DNA of 64,000 bases from Actinernus sp. WN-2022 (GCA_030867875.1 JAOWCC010001634.1:3493258-3557257), one strand, 5' to 3'. Counted from the stretch's first letter, positions 22,601 through 29,267 are shown. Made by a program: numbers and translations. Notes: generated from the letters alone by a model not told the origin.

Positions 22601-24532
22601 AACCTCCTATGACTCCTCTAGATCACTGTCAAGTCCCCGTATGACTCTTGTAGATTACTGTAAATAGCATCTAGACTTCAAACAATTTCTTTTTGCAAAT
22701 CCCCTTTCACAAATCCTGGATCCGCCCATGCTTTACCGTAATAACCTGATATTTTTCCGCAGGCAATTTCTCTTCCATCATCGTGACGTTCACGTTTAAG
22801 CGTCGCATCGGTTATTACCTAATCCAGGTCTACGCACCTGATATCTTCGTGGTGGTGTTAAGCTGGATTATTTTCTGGATGGATACTGATGACATGAGTA
22901 ATCGTATGGCCCTCGGGATCACTACCATCTTAACCATCATGTTCTTATTCGGCTCCATCAATACTGCTATGCCACGAGTAAGCTACCCCAAGGCTCTAGA
23001 CTGGTACCTGATGATCTCTTTTACCTTTGTGTTCTTCTCACTTATTGAATGCACCATCGTGTACTGCTCTGCAGGCAAAAATGAAGACACCGCGGAAAAG
23101 AAGGAAGAATTAGAGGTGAGAGTTATTATATTCTGATAGGAATACAGGCTTAAATGGGCTCTGTCATGGTACTGCGCATGTATGGAGTCATCGCTCGATT
23201 GGTGGCTGTTAATTAGCTACAAACAGCCCCATTAGTATACTACCCTCCATCAATGCTTGATTGAAAATAATTTCAATATTTCCCTTGGAGACTCTACCTT
23301 TGTAGTTTGTTAGTCATTTTTTGAATATTTACTTTGATTTTTACTATCCCACATGCACGAGGTTCATCAGTTGACATGTCGCTGAAAATAACTGTTTGCC
23401 ACACGGACAACTAATATAAAGGTCACTCATCATTGATAACAGAACCTCTTTAAAATCCCTAAACAAAGCTTGTCTAGCCTCTACCTCGAGAGCGTGAAGA
23501 ATCAAAGATTATTCGACTATCATTTGCATCTTGAACGATTTCTTAAAGTGCACCTAACGTTAATTTTCCTCCCCTTCGTGAGAGAGAAAGAGACGAAGGC
23601 CCAGCTAGCGCTGAAAACATCAGCTCCAAATCCTTCACACGGCGGTTAGCATACCTAGTCCTATATTTATTAGTTATCTATTCTAAACGGCACATATCCT
23701 GCTAACATAAAAAAACTTGTATGTAACCCTGAGAAGTTGAATTAGTAGCACAGATTAAACCACAACATTTACATTACGCGTTAGTAATATTCTTGCTGAA
23801 GGTACTCTGGGTATTTCCCTTGCCTGCGAACAGGCTCATGGGGGATGGGGGAGAGTAAGAGGAGATCCTGCACGGACGTTATACAAATTTAAATATATGC
23901 CTCCAAATTCTAGACGCAAAATTGCTATTGGTCTATTCTATGATGAAATCTATCTTCGTATTAATTAGGTTTGATATCTCATACGCCGATCAACTCACAT
24001 GCCGAACCTAAAAAAATTATAAACAAAGCAGCCCTAAATATTATCCTGCTTTACAATTGCTTTCACTGACACAAGAGTGGAGCATTTTCTTGCAGGCTCT
24101 GCCTCCATCTCCTCGCGCCTGCCCCATGAGCCTGTTATCAGGGAGTAGTATCTTATCCCATGTTTCAGTTCAAGTGCATATAAAATTCGTTTTCAGGACG
24201 GGCTAGTTTCTGATGGAAGGGCGTCATCGGCACGTCCGTTCAGAGTAGTACGCAAGCGGATAAAATATGCTAACCAATCTGCAGTTTCTCCTGAGTGTAA
24301 CACGAAACCTGAAAATGGTAACGGCACCTCAGTCGTATCCCTTTCATCCTTGGAGGACACATCGAACGGAAAAACGAGCGACAACAAACGCGATGACGGA
24401 AAAGGAATTAAAGACAACGGAAAGAAAAAAACAGTATTTGATGCCAAGTGGATAGACATTGCATCACGGGTGTTATTCCCTGCTTGTTTTGTCATTTACA
24501 ATATCGCATACTGGTGCACGTATCTCCCATAA
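4542..24532 (+). CDS. Cys-loop ligand-gated ion channel subunit (GABA-A/glycine receptor-like), 8 exons
   Basis: A pentameric ligand-gated channel subunit of the plasma membrane; the family gates mostly chloride flow in response to GABA, glycine or glutamate. The eight exons joined at GT-AG sites give 1335 nt, 444 aa plus stop, the usual family length. Residues 1-19 form a signal peptide. The extracellular domain shows RQYWRD, a WKPD motif and the Cys-loop C153-C167 with FPMD inside. TM1 is about 235-255 (after RRIGYY), M2 263-283, TM3 294-317 and TM4 418-441. The M3-M4 loop is about 100 residues, rich in Lys, Asn and Asp. Loop C lacks vicinal cysteines, arguing against a nicotinic alpha type. 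M2 keeps 0'Arg (R263), 6'Thr and 9'Leu, but the usual Pro-Ala at -2'/-1' of anion channels is Ser-Asn (261-262). Ligand and selectivity are not determined. All splice phases agree. Confidence 0.9.
4601..4668. repeat. Intron 1 start with CAC/CAT microsatellite (left part)
   Basis: After the donor, a short accaccatcaccgcc-type run begins at about 4632. In the second duplicate this tract is about 250 bp and uninterrupted. Here it is split by about 3.3 kb, its other part being at 7936-8000. Confidence 0.7.
4674..5963 (-). pseudogene. Fragment of an unrecognised multi-exon protein with zinc-finger-like segment
   Basis: Two coding-like blocks lie on the minus strand. The upstream block (5963 down to about 5789) begins with ATG, MADSAGLSKIEIFNCKNETG, and ends near a gtaagt donor. 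The downstream block (about 5460 to 4674) has a CPVH..CDHDGF...CRKHVKNKH segment resembling a C2H2 finger. It continues through a FTNWLTGRGGG-type stretch, then the 119-codon ORF at 4674-5033 with GHAGRLGYLD and RYLPRYESVLKAC. An in-frame stop near 5033 separates the parts, and I could not find a splice that joins the two blocks in phase. It looks like a member of a dispersed, uncharacterised family, possibly linked to tyrosine-recombinase elements. It lies inside intron 1 of the channel and only in copy 1. Confidence 0.4.
6560..7310. repeat. 53-bp tandem array of GGAAC/GTTCC palindromes
   Basis: aaatggg recurs at 6611, 6664, 6717 and 6770 (period 53), and a fifth diverged unit follows at about 6823. 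Each unit carries a GGAACA(nn)TGTTCC palindrome and a second ggaactgtttgtag block. From 6890 the period is lost but ggaac and gttcc motifs continue to about 7300 and again, after the SINE, at 7654-7770. No coding potential. Confidence 0.85.
7315..7653 (+). mobile_element. tRNA-derived SINE
   Basis: The polymerase III box A is tagctcagtcgg (7322-7333) and box B is ggttcgaatcc (7365-7375), 31 bp apart. The anticodon arm between them does not pair, so this is a tRNA-derived SINE head rather than a functional tRNA. The tail region ends with tttgcgctatataaatg and a T-run at 7644-7653. It is embedded in the GGAAC/GTTCC array, whose motifs resume directly after it. Confidence 0.7.
7936..8000. repeat. 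CAC/CAT microsatellite (right part)
   Basis: caaccaccaccatcatcacc-type run. Sequence after it (from about 8043) matches 60797 onward, so this is the right flank of the tract interrupted in copy 1. Confidence 0.75.
8479..8528. repeat. Hairpin, ~22-bp arms
   Basis: aaatcgcatgaactgctcg...cgagc-type arms around ttgtta, with two or three mismatches. It lies in intron 1 just right of the duplication breakpoint. Confidence 0.75.
8529..9195 (+). other. Remainder of intron 1
   Basis: AT-rich intronic sequence with no convincing ORF or repeat family. It ends in a pyrimidine-containing acceptor, ggattcttacag, at 9195. A ggtgatctgaaatggggcaa stretch near 8651 resembles one arm of the MITE at 12258. Confidence 0.5.
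9196..9284 (+). CDS. Channel exon 2: start of extracellular domain
   Basis: 89 nt, acceptor tacag before and donor gtaagt at 9285. Encodes the N-terminal helix segment ending SQYYKTLRPGLGG, where the last Gly codon is split with exon 3. This is the YDKRLRP..GG region of GABA/glycine receptors. Confidence 0.88.
9920..9987 (+). CDS. Channel exon 3: first beta strands
   Basis: 68 nt, acceptor tttcag and donor gtgagt at 9988. Encodes GPPVTVSSTLYITSFGKIEE followed by THM, matching the PPV.V....Y..S...I.E...E strand region of the family. Ends in phase 0. Confidence 0.9.
10663..11747 (+). pseudogene. Harbinger Myb/SANT-like DNA-binding protein, broken
   Basis: In Harbinger elements this protein binds the element ends and helps bring the transposase to the nucleus. 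A short exon beginning MANAAKQK at 10663 may splice to the frame starting about 10954. There VTFKWSKDHDVLLAR, followed by ILVCEPFKF, is the SANT-like start. The frame then shifts, and good protein continues in another frame up to about 11262 (NYVFKIREEERATG, then EVPDPTELDLALEEI). After that come a charged region with a TAA near 11360 and a Gln-rich coiled-coil tail (LQQMQMQQLHQRQRTQDML, 11504-11747). At least two frameshifts and an internal stop mean it is not functional as it stands. Confidence 0.7.
11980..12080. repeat. Direct repeat inside Harbinger, copy 1
   Basis: agttttgcagggaactcagt ... gaacacattgtaa ... aaaatcacattgct is repeated in diverged form at 12548-12650. No ORF. Confidence 0.65.
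12258..12452. mobile_element. 195-bp MITE nested in the Harbinger element
   Basis: Inverted arms of nearly 50 bp: agaccctttcagcttgcctg... on the left and its complement ...caaactgaaagggtct on the right, with gttgccccatttca in both. A diverged right half is found again at 34256-34375, and an arm fragment near 8651. Confidence 0.75.
12548..12650. repeat. Direct repeat inside Harbinger, copy 2
   Basis: Second, diverged copy of the roughly 100-bp sequence at 11980; shares agttttgcagggaact and gaacacattgtaa. Confidence 0.65.
12724..13731 (-). pseudogene. PIF/Harbinger transposase (DDE nuclease), frameshifted
   Basis: The ATG at 13731 starts MTSLKATREALFFAYCEELI. After a frameshift comes DESECIAEFRFEKRHIL, then CRQRSVFYGTEGLCMLLK. 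The catalytic region follows as CFGFVDGTVRPICKPGERQR with YNGHKRVHAIKF. A gtaagt donor follows KFQYVG, consistent with a short intron (about 13105-13061). The second exon has GRKHDAGMLADSGLLRQL and MCIYGDPAYPLRVHLQGPF, carrying the GDPAYP nuclease motif. A TAG in the first third, a frame shift and loss of the expected end after PQMEQFNSSM make it a pseudogene. The motifs leave little doubt about the superfamily. Confidence 0.85.
14350..14460. repeat. Short repeats/hairpin with tctgtacag core
   Basis: gaggtctgtacagataacg, then ggtcatttctgtacagacc (partial inverted copy), then cgaggtatgtacagataatg (direct copy). Probably the remains of a small MITE. Confidence 0.5.
14461..16900. other. Intron 3 sequence, low complexity tracts
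   Basis: No coding region I can support. It contains a C-run at 15160-15173 and a G-run at 15585-15602, next to similar text about 450 bp apart (aaaatctaggt..tc, tttcctgcatttt / tttcctacatttt), suggesting an old duplicated piece. The rest is AT-rich. Confidence 0.5.
16903..17066. repeat. Foldback element, ~70-bp arms
   Basis: ctggtacaatcaa...gacgtttcgagcg on the left and its near-perfect complement ending ttgattgtaccag on the right, around a short centre (ctagcccttcgct). The arms include aaccgccgtggaaagcg. A decayed arm-like piece (cggcggttagcatac) occurs near 23641. It is inserted at one end of the LINE relic. Confidence 0.85.
17110..17430 (-). pseudogene. LINE reverse transcriptase relic
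   Basis: On the minus strand, GIKIQQNQIKPILYADDTLT with the YADD catalytic motif is followed by degenerate RT palm/thumb-like sequence with several stops (KNNFKKSEAGWLG). It resembles the Tx1/L1-like wording of this region more than CR1. It lies in intron 3 and is flanked by the foldback at 16903. Confidence 0.65.
17431..18634 (+). other. Last part of intron 3
   Basis: Nothing recognisable; AT-rich. It ends with the acceptor ttgttttcag at 18634. A small ORF on the opposite strand (18464-18664) overlaps the receptor exon and is a shadow. Confidence 0.5.
18635..18855 (+). CDS. Channel exon 4: extracellular loops D, A and E region
   Basis: 221 nt. Encodes EFKVYAYFRQYWRDSRL, then LWKPDPFCYNARES, then MLVLDPDGSIMYSRL. 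These match the family's RQYWRD, W-P-D-x-F-x-x-N and PDG...YS motifs. The donor gttagt at 18856 removes an apparent stop 13 bp later. The last codon (ct|a) is completed by exon 5. Confidence 0.9.
18865..19445 (+). pseudogene. LINE 3'-end RT relic in intron 4
   Basis: Plus-strand degenerate text: YHFKYLGVMIHASLGM, then LFNYCFAV, then DNLDKLQRRAFSII, then DLLRLLLAKT with WNTLLSEL. This is the order seen in the C-terminal part of CR1/RTE-like ORF2 proteins. Stops and shifts are present throughout. Confidence 0.7.
19486..19977. mobile_element. Possible 492-bp MITE
   Basis: tttaaaggagaa at the left end and ttctcctttaaa at the right end form a perfect 12-bp inverted pair, with weaker pairing further in. 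No transposase. The short TIR makes this tentative. Confidence 0.4.
19978..20707 (+). other. Remainder of intron 4
   Basis: AT-rich; no coding or repeat family recognised. The acceptor cgcacatcaag ends at 20707. Confidence 0.5.
20708..20790 (+). CDS. Channel exon 5: Cys-loop
   Basis: 83 nt. Encodes AMITAECNMDLHKFPMDKQT followed by CFLKIGS: two cysteines 13 residues apart with the invariant FPMD, the defining motif of the superfamily. Donor gtgagt at 20791. Confidence 0.93.
21319..21444 (+). CDS. Channel exon 6: loops B, F and C
   Basis: 126 nt, acceptor tctatag, donor gtgagg at 21445. Encodes YSYSNKHVVYEW and QFRLQSLELS, then DVFSTG, the family's loop B aromatic pair and loop C STG motif. 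Phase 1 end joins exon 7 to give STGNFSS. Confidence 0.92.
21720..21830. repeat. Two 50-bp direct repeats
   Basis: gaatgatattcccgttga recurs at 21731 and 21781, with cctggccctcggcatattcc between units. In intron 6. Confidence 0.85.
22376..22640. repeat. 30-bp minisatellite, ~9 units
   Basis: Unit gatcactgtcaaccccctat plus gactcctgta, repeated with few substitutions. The small plus and minus ORFs across it are repeat artefacts. In intron 6, ending about 120 bp before exon 7. Confidence 0.92.
22763..23115 (+). CDS. Channel exon 7: TM1-TM3 and pore-lining M2
   Basis: 353 nt, acceptor ttttccgcag, donor gtgaga at 23116. TM1 follows RRIGYYLIQVYAP, M2 follows DDMSNR, and TM3 contains FVFFSLIEC. 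It ends in a Glu/Lys-rich start of the cytoplasmic loop, phase 0. Confidence 0.95.
23460..24196 (+). other. Intron 7 with a repeat bounded by gcctgcgaacaggctcat
   Basis: At 23820 ttgcctgcgaacaggctcat and at about 24120 its partial complement (ccccatgagcctgtta) bound roughly 320 bp, a likely small inverted-repeat element. Another decayed arm near 23600-23660 resembles the foldback at 16903. The intron ends with acceptor gttttcag at 24196. Confidence 0.5.
24197..24532 (+). CDS. Channel exon 8: cytoplasmic loop, TM4 and stop
   Basis: 336 nt including TAA. A polar loop (SSLEDTSNGKTSDNKRDDGK) precedes FDAKWIDIASRVLFPACFV and then IYNIAYW, the standard TM4 ending of GABA/glycine-type subunits (D..SR..FP..F..FN..YW). 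Confidence 0.93.
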   Translation, partial: DGLVSDGRASSARPFRVVRKRIKYANQSAVSPECNTKPENGNGTSVVSLSSLEDTSNGKTSDNKRDDGKGIKDNGKKKTVFDAKWIDIASRVLFPACFVIYNIAYWCTYLP

Positions 24533-24627
24533 CATTGACACGTTAATTTGTTTTCATATAATTAGGGGTGAGGGGTAATTTTAAATGCATTTTTAAAATG
24601 TGCAATATTTAACGAATTCCTGTCGAG
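24533..24627 (+). other. Start of channel 3' untranslated region
   Basis: Only about 95 bp separate the stop codon from the LINE tail. No AATAAA is visible in it, so the native 3' end must lie elsewhere or the LINE interrupts the untranslated region. Confidence 0.6.
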
Positions 24628-24863
24628 AAGTAAGTAAGTAAGTAAGTAAGTAAAACTTTATTTATACACGCTTGCCCCGTCAACTATTAGATAAAAAGCT
24701 GGTTTCCACAAGGGGCGTGTGGTTACAAATTCATAAATATTTAAACTATTAATTTAAAAGTTATACTGAAACTACATTAATACTAACGACTAATAATAAT
24801 AACTACTATACATTAATAATAACTACTCTAATTTATTACTATAAAAACCTTTACTAAATAGAA

Positions 24864-27788
24864 TCATGTAAAAGTGTGAGCATTAATTCTGCTAGTAAAG
24901 ATAGATAGGGAGTCAGATTTTTGAATGGCTTCAGGAAGCGAATTCCATAATTTACCTCCGCTATATGAGAAGCTTTTCTTGAGATATTCCGTTTTTGGTA
25001 GTGGTAACTGCAGTGAGGCAGAGGAGCCCCTGAGGTTATATTGAGTTGTATTCTTCTTACTCGAGAACAGATCTGCAAGGCAACTCGGAGCTAAGCCATT
25101 GATCACTTTATACATTTGTTTTACTTTTGACTTTGCTCGTTGAGTTTCTAGAGTTTCCCAGCCTAAGGCATTTAAAGCCTCTATGGCAGGGGTATCGTTA
25201 CTCATATTCATAATTAGTCTTGCAGACCTGTTCTGGAGTTTCTGAAGCCTATTAGAGTGACCTTGACCAAAGGTATCCCATACCTCACTACAGTAATTAA
25301 AATGAGGCTGAACTAATGCGTTGTATATGCTGACTAGAGTGGCTATTTCAACAAAATCTCGAATTCGTCTCATGGCTCCTATTCCTGAGCTGACTTTTTT
25401 GGCGACATTATCAATGTGCTTGTCCCAGGATAGATGTTGGTCTATTTCAACGCCAAGAACCCTACTATGGTAAACTTGTTTTAGAGTTTTATCATCAATC
25501 GTAATACACGGTTGAGATTGAAGGGTTCTAAGGTTATAATGCGAGCCAATTAACAAAAATTCCGTTTTTGCGACATTTAAGCTTAATTTGTTTGCTAATA
25601 GCCACTCCTTTACACATTCAAGGTCGTCGTTCATGGCCGTCTCAACTTCCTCTATAGTATTTCCAGATGTCGTTAGGTTTGTGTCATCTGCAAACAGCCG
25701 AGGAGAAGCCCGACTAAGACACTCTGGTAAATCATTTATATATAGAAGGAAGAAGAGTGGGCCAAGAATAGAGCCTTGGGGGATACCGCACGTAATCTGA
25801 CTTTCCGAAGACACTGCTTCATTCAGCTGGCATTTTTGCTTGCGGTTAGTTAAGTATGATAGTATTAAGGATAAGGCATTGCCGGTGATACCATATAGTT
25901 CCAACTTGCGCAGTAAAACACTATGATTGACCGTATCAAATGCCTTTTTTAGATCCAGAAATACAACCAAATTAAACATTTTCCGATCCATGTTTACAAA
26001 CCAGCTGTTTGTGCTATCCAAAAGAGCTGAAGCAGTTGAGTGATGTCTCCGAAAGCCAAACTGATGCTCAGAAAGTATACTATTTGATGTGAGATATTCA
26101 TATAACTGTTCAAACATAATTTTTTCCATTATCTTACTAATTACAGGCAGAATGGAAATTGGTCTGTAATTATCCGCTGCGTTTTTTTCCCCTTTTTTAA
26201 AAAGAGGCAAGACCCTGGCTATTTTCCACTCGTCTGGGAAACAGCTCGAAATAATGGCATTGTTGAAAATATGTGTAAGTGCCGGGGAAATAGCAGGTGC
26301 TGCAATTTTTAACATTTTTCCAGATATTTTGTCAATGCCTGTTGCTTTAGAATTAGAGAGACTACTCAAGAGCTTGAGTATCTTTTCATTAGATATCTGC
26401 TTAAAGCGTGATATGTTAGATTGGCAAGGCTTTACAAACTGCTCAAACGTAGCGCTAGAGTCGGCCATTGAGTTGGCCAAATTTGGGCCAATATTGGAAA
26501 AATAAGTATTGAAAGCTTCCACTATTTCATCAGGAGAATTAATTTTAGTATCGTTGACCTTGAGTTCGTTTACAACAGTTTTACTGGAAGTGCGCCCAAG
26601 CAGATCATTAATTGTTTTCCAGGCCTCTTTAGGATTATTGTGTTGCTTAGCAATCTTGTTGCGATAATAGTTGGACTTGGCCTGACGCAAAGCAATGTTA
26701 ACCTCATTTCTGGATGCTTTGTAGTCATCCCAATCGGAACATAATTTGGTCACCATTGCCTTGCGTTTGTTTTTATCTCTCGTAATAATTAATTCTTTTA
26801 TCTCTCTGGTCAGCCATGGGACATTAAACGATCTTTTTCTTTTGGATTGTACTGGGGCATGCTTGTCTAACACGTCTAAGAATATATCTTTCCACGCGGC
26901 CCACATCGTGTCTGTGTCAGGACTTAAGACAATTTGTTCCCAGGGCTGAGCAAAAAGGTCTTCAACAAAACATTTCTGGTTAAACCTTTTCATGTTTCGT
27001 ATTTCAATTGTTTTGGCCTTGATGCGCGTACTTTTATAAGGATTTATCTTTCTTATCCCATAAATTAAACTATGGTCACTTATTCCCAAGTGTATTACGC
27101 CTGAGGAATTGATTTTGTCTGTAGATGAAGTTACAAAGTGATCAATGAGACTTTTTGATTGAGGTGTTATGCGCGTGGCTTCAGTTATCAATTGAGAGAG
27201 TTGATATGTCTCGTAAATTGCTTTAAGTCTTTTGGCTTGACAATCAGAATTTTTCTTTAGCAAACAACAATTCATGTCCCCAAGGATCACGTGCTCTTTG
27301 TTTTCATCATCTACTGTCTTAATCATTTTTTCAAAACTAGTAAAAAATTCGCACGGAATGTTGGGCGCTCGATAAATAGCGCTGACAATAAATGGTCGGC
27401 TATTTGGCTTGCAAATTTCCAGGGAAACACCCTCAATATCAACAGGAATTATCTCATTTCTAATTCGGTAGTTAATGGAGCTTCGAAGAAAAATACAAAC
27501 ACCACCGCCAGTCCTTGATCGGTCTTTCCTTATGATATTATATCCACGGATTCCTACCTCGCCATCCGAAATCGAAGAATCAAGCCTAGTTTCACATAAG
27601 CCAATAAGATCGAACGACTGAAATAATTTGGATATACGAATTTCATCGACGTGTTTTAGGAGGCTTACAATATTAAGAAAAGCCATTTTAAACCCCCTTG
27701 CTTTTGGGCCATTAGGAATAAAGCTTTCATCAGATAATGTAATATCTTTAGAAATTAAGCTAGGTTCGGATGGTGAATTTATGCTCAC
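24864..27788 (-). CDS. LINE ORF2: endonuclease-reverse transcriptase
   Basis: The protein nicks target DNA and reverse transcribes element RNA. The open frame of 974 codons starts at a GTG; the first ATG is codon 35 (27686), MAFLNIVSLLKHVDEIRI, which is also where the endonuclease domain begins. Numbered from the GTG, the apurinic-type endonuclease spans about 36-245, with catalytic-type residues E66 (CETRL), D171/N173 (GDMN), D216 and D238-H239 (SDH). Reverse transcriptase spans about 510-780, with AFDTVNH (616-622), GIPQGS and FADD (699-702). The C-terminus has CSEVWDTFG and LQKLQNRSARLI. There is no RNase H domain, as in CR1. The upstream ORF1 stop is in the same frame, five codons earlier. 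Confidence 0.95.
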   Translation of the reverse strand: MSINSPSEPSLISKDITLSDESFIPNGPKARGFKMAFLNIVSLLKHVDEIRISKLFQSFDLIGLCETRLDSSISDGEVGIRGYNIIRKDRSRTGGGVCIFLRSSINYRIRNEIIPVDIEGVSLEICKPNSRPFIVSAIYRAPNIPCEFFTSFEKMIKTVDDENKEHVILGDMNCCLLKKNSDCQAKRLKAIYETYQLSQLITEATRITPQSKSLIDHFVTSSTDKINSSGVIHLGISDHSLIYGIRKINPYKSTRIKAKTIEIRNMKRFNQKCFVEDLFAQPWEQIVLSPDTDTMWAAWKDIFLDVLDKHAPVQSKRKRSFNVPWLTREIKELIITRDKNKRKAMVTKLCSDWDDYKASRNEVNIALRQAKSNYYRNKIAKQHNNPKEAWKTINDLLGRTSSKTVVNELKVNDTKINSPDEIVEAFNTYFSNIGPNLANSMADSSATFEQFVKPCQSNISRFKQISNEKILKLLSSLSNSKATGIDKISGKMLKIAAPAISPALTHIFNNAIISSCFPDEWKIARVLPLFKKGEKNAADNYRPISILPVISKIMEKIMFEQLYEYLTSNSILSEHQFGFRRHHSTASALLDSTNSWFVNMDRKMFNLVVFLDLKKAFDTVNHSVLLRKLELYGITGNALSLILSYLTNRKQKCQLNEAVSSESQITCGIPQGSILGPLFFLLYINDLPECLSRASPRLFADDTNLTTSGNTIEEVETAMNDDLECVKEWLLANKLSLNVAKTEFLLIGSHYNLRTLQSQPCITIDDKTLKQVYHSRVLGVEIDQHLSWDKHIDNVAKKVSSGIGAMRRIRDFVEIATLVSIYNALVQPHFNYCSEVWDTFGQGHSNRLQKLQNRSARLIMNMSNDTPAIEALNALGWETLETQRAKSKVKQMYKVINGLAPSCLADLFSSKKNTTQYNLRGSSASLQLPLPKTEYLKKSFSYSGGKLWNSLPEAIQKSDSLSIFTSRINAHTFT

Positions 27789-27800
27789 ACTTTTGGCCGA

Positions 27801-29267
27801 TCAATTATTAATAAGAGAATTAAAATTGTTCTGCAAAGCTATACTACCTGCGGGGTTTAAGTGTATGCCTTTCGCGTTGAGGTGAAATGCTTTGATATTA
27901 GAGTTTGCGGCAAATTCCCAGCCATTCTGGTTACAAAATGAGCGCAGTATGCGATTGGTTTCTCTTACCCTGTTATTCATGTCATTCGAGTCAGTTCTTG
28001 TTATAATGCCTGATACTGCGATGCTCGTGTTAGGAGATTGTGATTCTATCTTGTGCGCCAAGTTAGTAATCCCATCTGCGACTATCTGCGGCTCAGAGCT
28101 GCGAAGATCGTTAGTACCAATATGCAATACAATCTTGTCAGGCTGTTTACGGAGTAGTGGTTTCACAAAGTCGTTCATATCTTCCACAGTGGCACCAGCA
28201 AATGATTTTACTGTGACGCGTTGTGAAGTATTGGACAGCTCCCAGCCTTTAACGTACTTGATAATTGAGTCTCCTGCAATAACGACGTCAAATTTCGATT
28301 TTCTCTCTTCATTCTCAACTGTCGGTGGCGATTTTTGCTTAGTAGATTCGCCGGATACATTGGATTTCTGTGCACTTCGATTCTGTTGACGCTTCCATTT
28401 GTTATTGTTGGATCCAGCATTATTTCCTTGCTTGTTTTCTGGTATTTCAGGAGAGGTTGGAGGGTCTTTATTCGCTTCTGCTGCTCGGTTTCCAAATGAT
28501 TTGTTGCCTTGATGGCTCTGATACAGATCTTTACTTATGATGGAGACAACGAGCTTCAGAGAATCTCTCTCTTCTGTTAGATGCTGTAATTTATCCTTTG
28601 ATAATTTAAGTTGGTCCCTCAGTATTCTATTTTCTTCATTCAATTTCAGCGCGTTCAGGCGGTCGTTGTTGTTAGTGTGAGGTGTTGGTCCGAACAAATC
28701 TTTTAGCTCAGCTATATCATGTTCGAGGCGATCGTAAAGTTTCTTGAAGTAGTTGTGGCTTGGACACGAATGGTGTTTTTGATTATTATATCCAGCATCG
28801 TTGTTGTCAGCAACTTCGTGTACATCTGGCTCGATATTTTCGCTTAGCGGTTGGCTTCGGCTGCCATTAATATTTAAATTTTGGCGGGAACCACCGTTAA
28901 GTTGCCCATCGGTATGATTTGGATTCTCAAGAATACAGCATCTGAGTCTCGCCACTAGCACACACTTCTTGCCAGATTTTGATGATTTCCTTTTCCCAAG
29001 TTCCATCTTTAGTTCAGATGAACTAAGCGAATCGATCATCCTTCCGTTGAGTGCTTTCTTGATGACATTTGCTTCAGAGATCGAGGTAGTTTCTACATTT
29101 GAAGACGAATTTTGTGACAAATTCTCAAGATCTACAAATTCTATTCCTCTGGTAGATAGACTTTTGTCTAACTGACTGATATCCGACATAGATAGGGATC
29201 TTTGAAGTTTTGAAGGGAAGGAACTTGAGTTTAGGCTAAGAGCTTCAAAAGCATGACCGTCCGCCAA
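27801..29267 (-). CDS. LINE ORF1: SAP-like, coiled-coil and SGNH-esterase protein
   Basis: The open frame of 488 codons begins at TTG; the first ATG is codon 27 (29189), so the protein is probably 462 aa. In codon numbering from the TTG, a SAP-like DNA-binding helix pair lies at about 78-112 (LSSSELKMELGKRK). A coiled coil follows at about 175-250 and an Asn/Lys-rich linker at about 255-325. An SGNH/GDSL hydrolase domain covers about 326-488, with VVIAGDS (Ser334), SFAGAT, HIGTND (Asn386) and KGIHLN (His469). Esterase-bearing ORF1 proteins are known from CR1-type LINEs; the enzyme role is unproven. The Asp three residues before the catalytic His of the usual DxxH block is Lys here. Confidence 0.85.
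   Translation of the reverse strand: MADGHAFEALSLNSSSFPSKLQRSLSMSDISQLDKSLSTRGIEFVDLENLSQNSSSNVETTSISEANVIKKALNGRMIDSLSSSELKMELGKRKSSKSGKKCVLVARLRCCILENPNHTDGQLNGGSRQNLNINGSRSQPLSENIEPDVHEVADNNDAGYNNQKHHSCPSHNYFKKLYDRLEHDIAELKDLFGPTPHTNNNDRLNALKLNEENRILRDQLKLSKDKLQHLTEERDSLKLVVSIISKDLYQSHQGNKSFGNRAAEANKDPPTSPEIPENKQGNNAGSNNNKWKRQQNRSAQKSNVSGESTKQKSPPTVENEERKSKFDVVIAGDSIIKYVKGWELSNTSQRVTVKSFAGATVEDMNDFVKPLLRKQPDKIVLHIGTNDLRSSEPQIVADGITNLAHKIESQSPNTSIAVSGIITRTDSNDMNNRVRETNRILRSFCNQNGWEFAANSNIKAFHLNAKGIHLNPAGSIALQNNFNSLINN

Noticed and set aside
22261..22602. 93-codon plus and 64-codon minus ORFs
   Set aside because: Both are readings of the 30-bp minisatellite.
27892..28389. 165-codon plus-strand ORF
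   Set aside because: Shadow of LINE ORF1 on the opposite strand.
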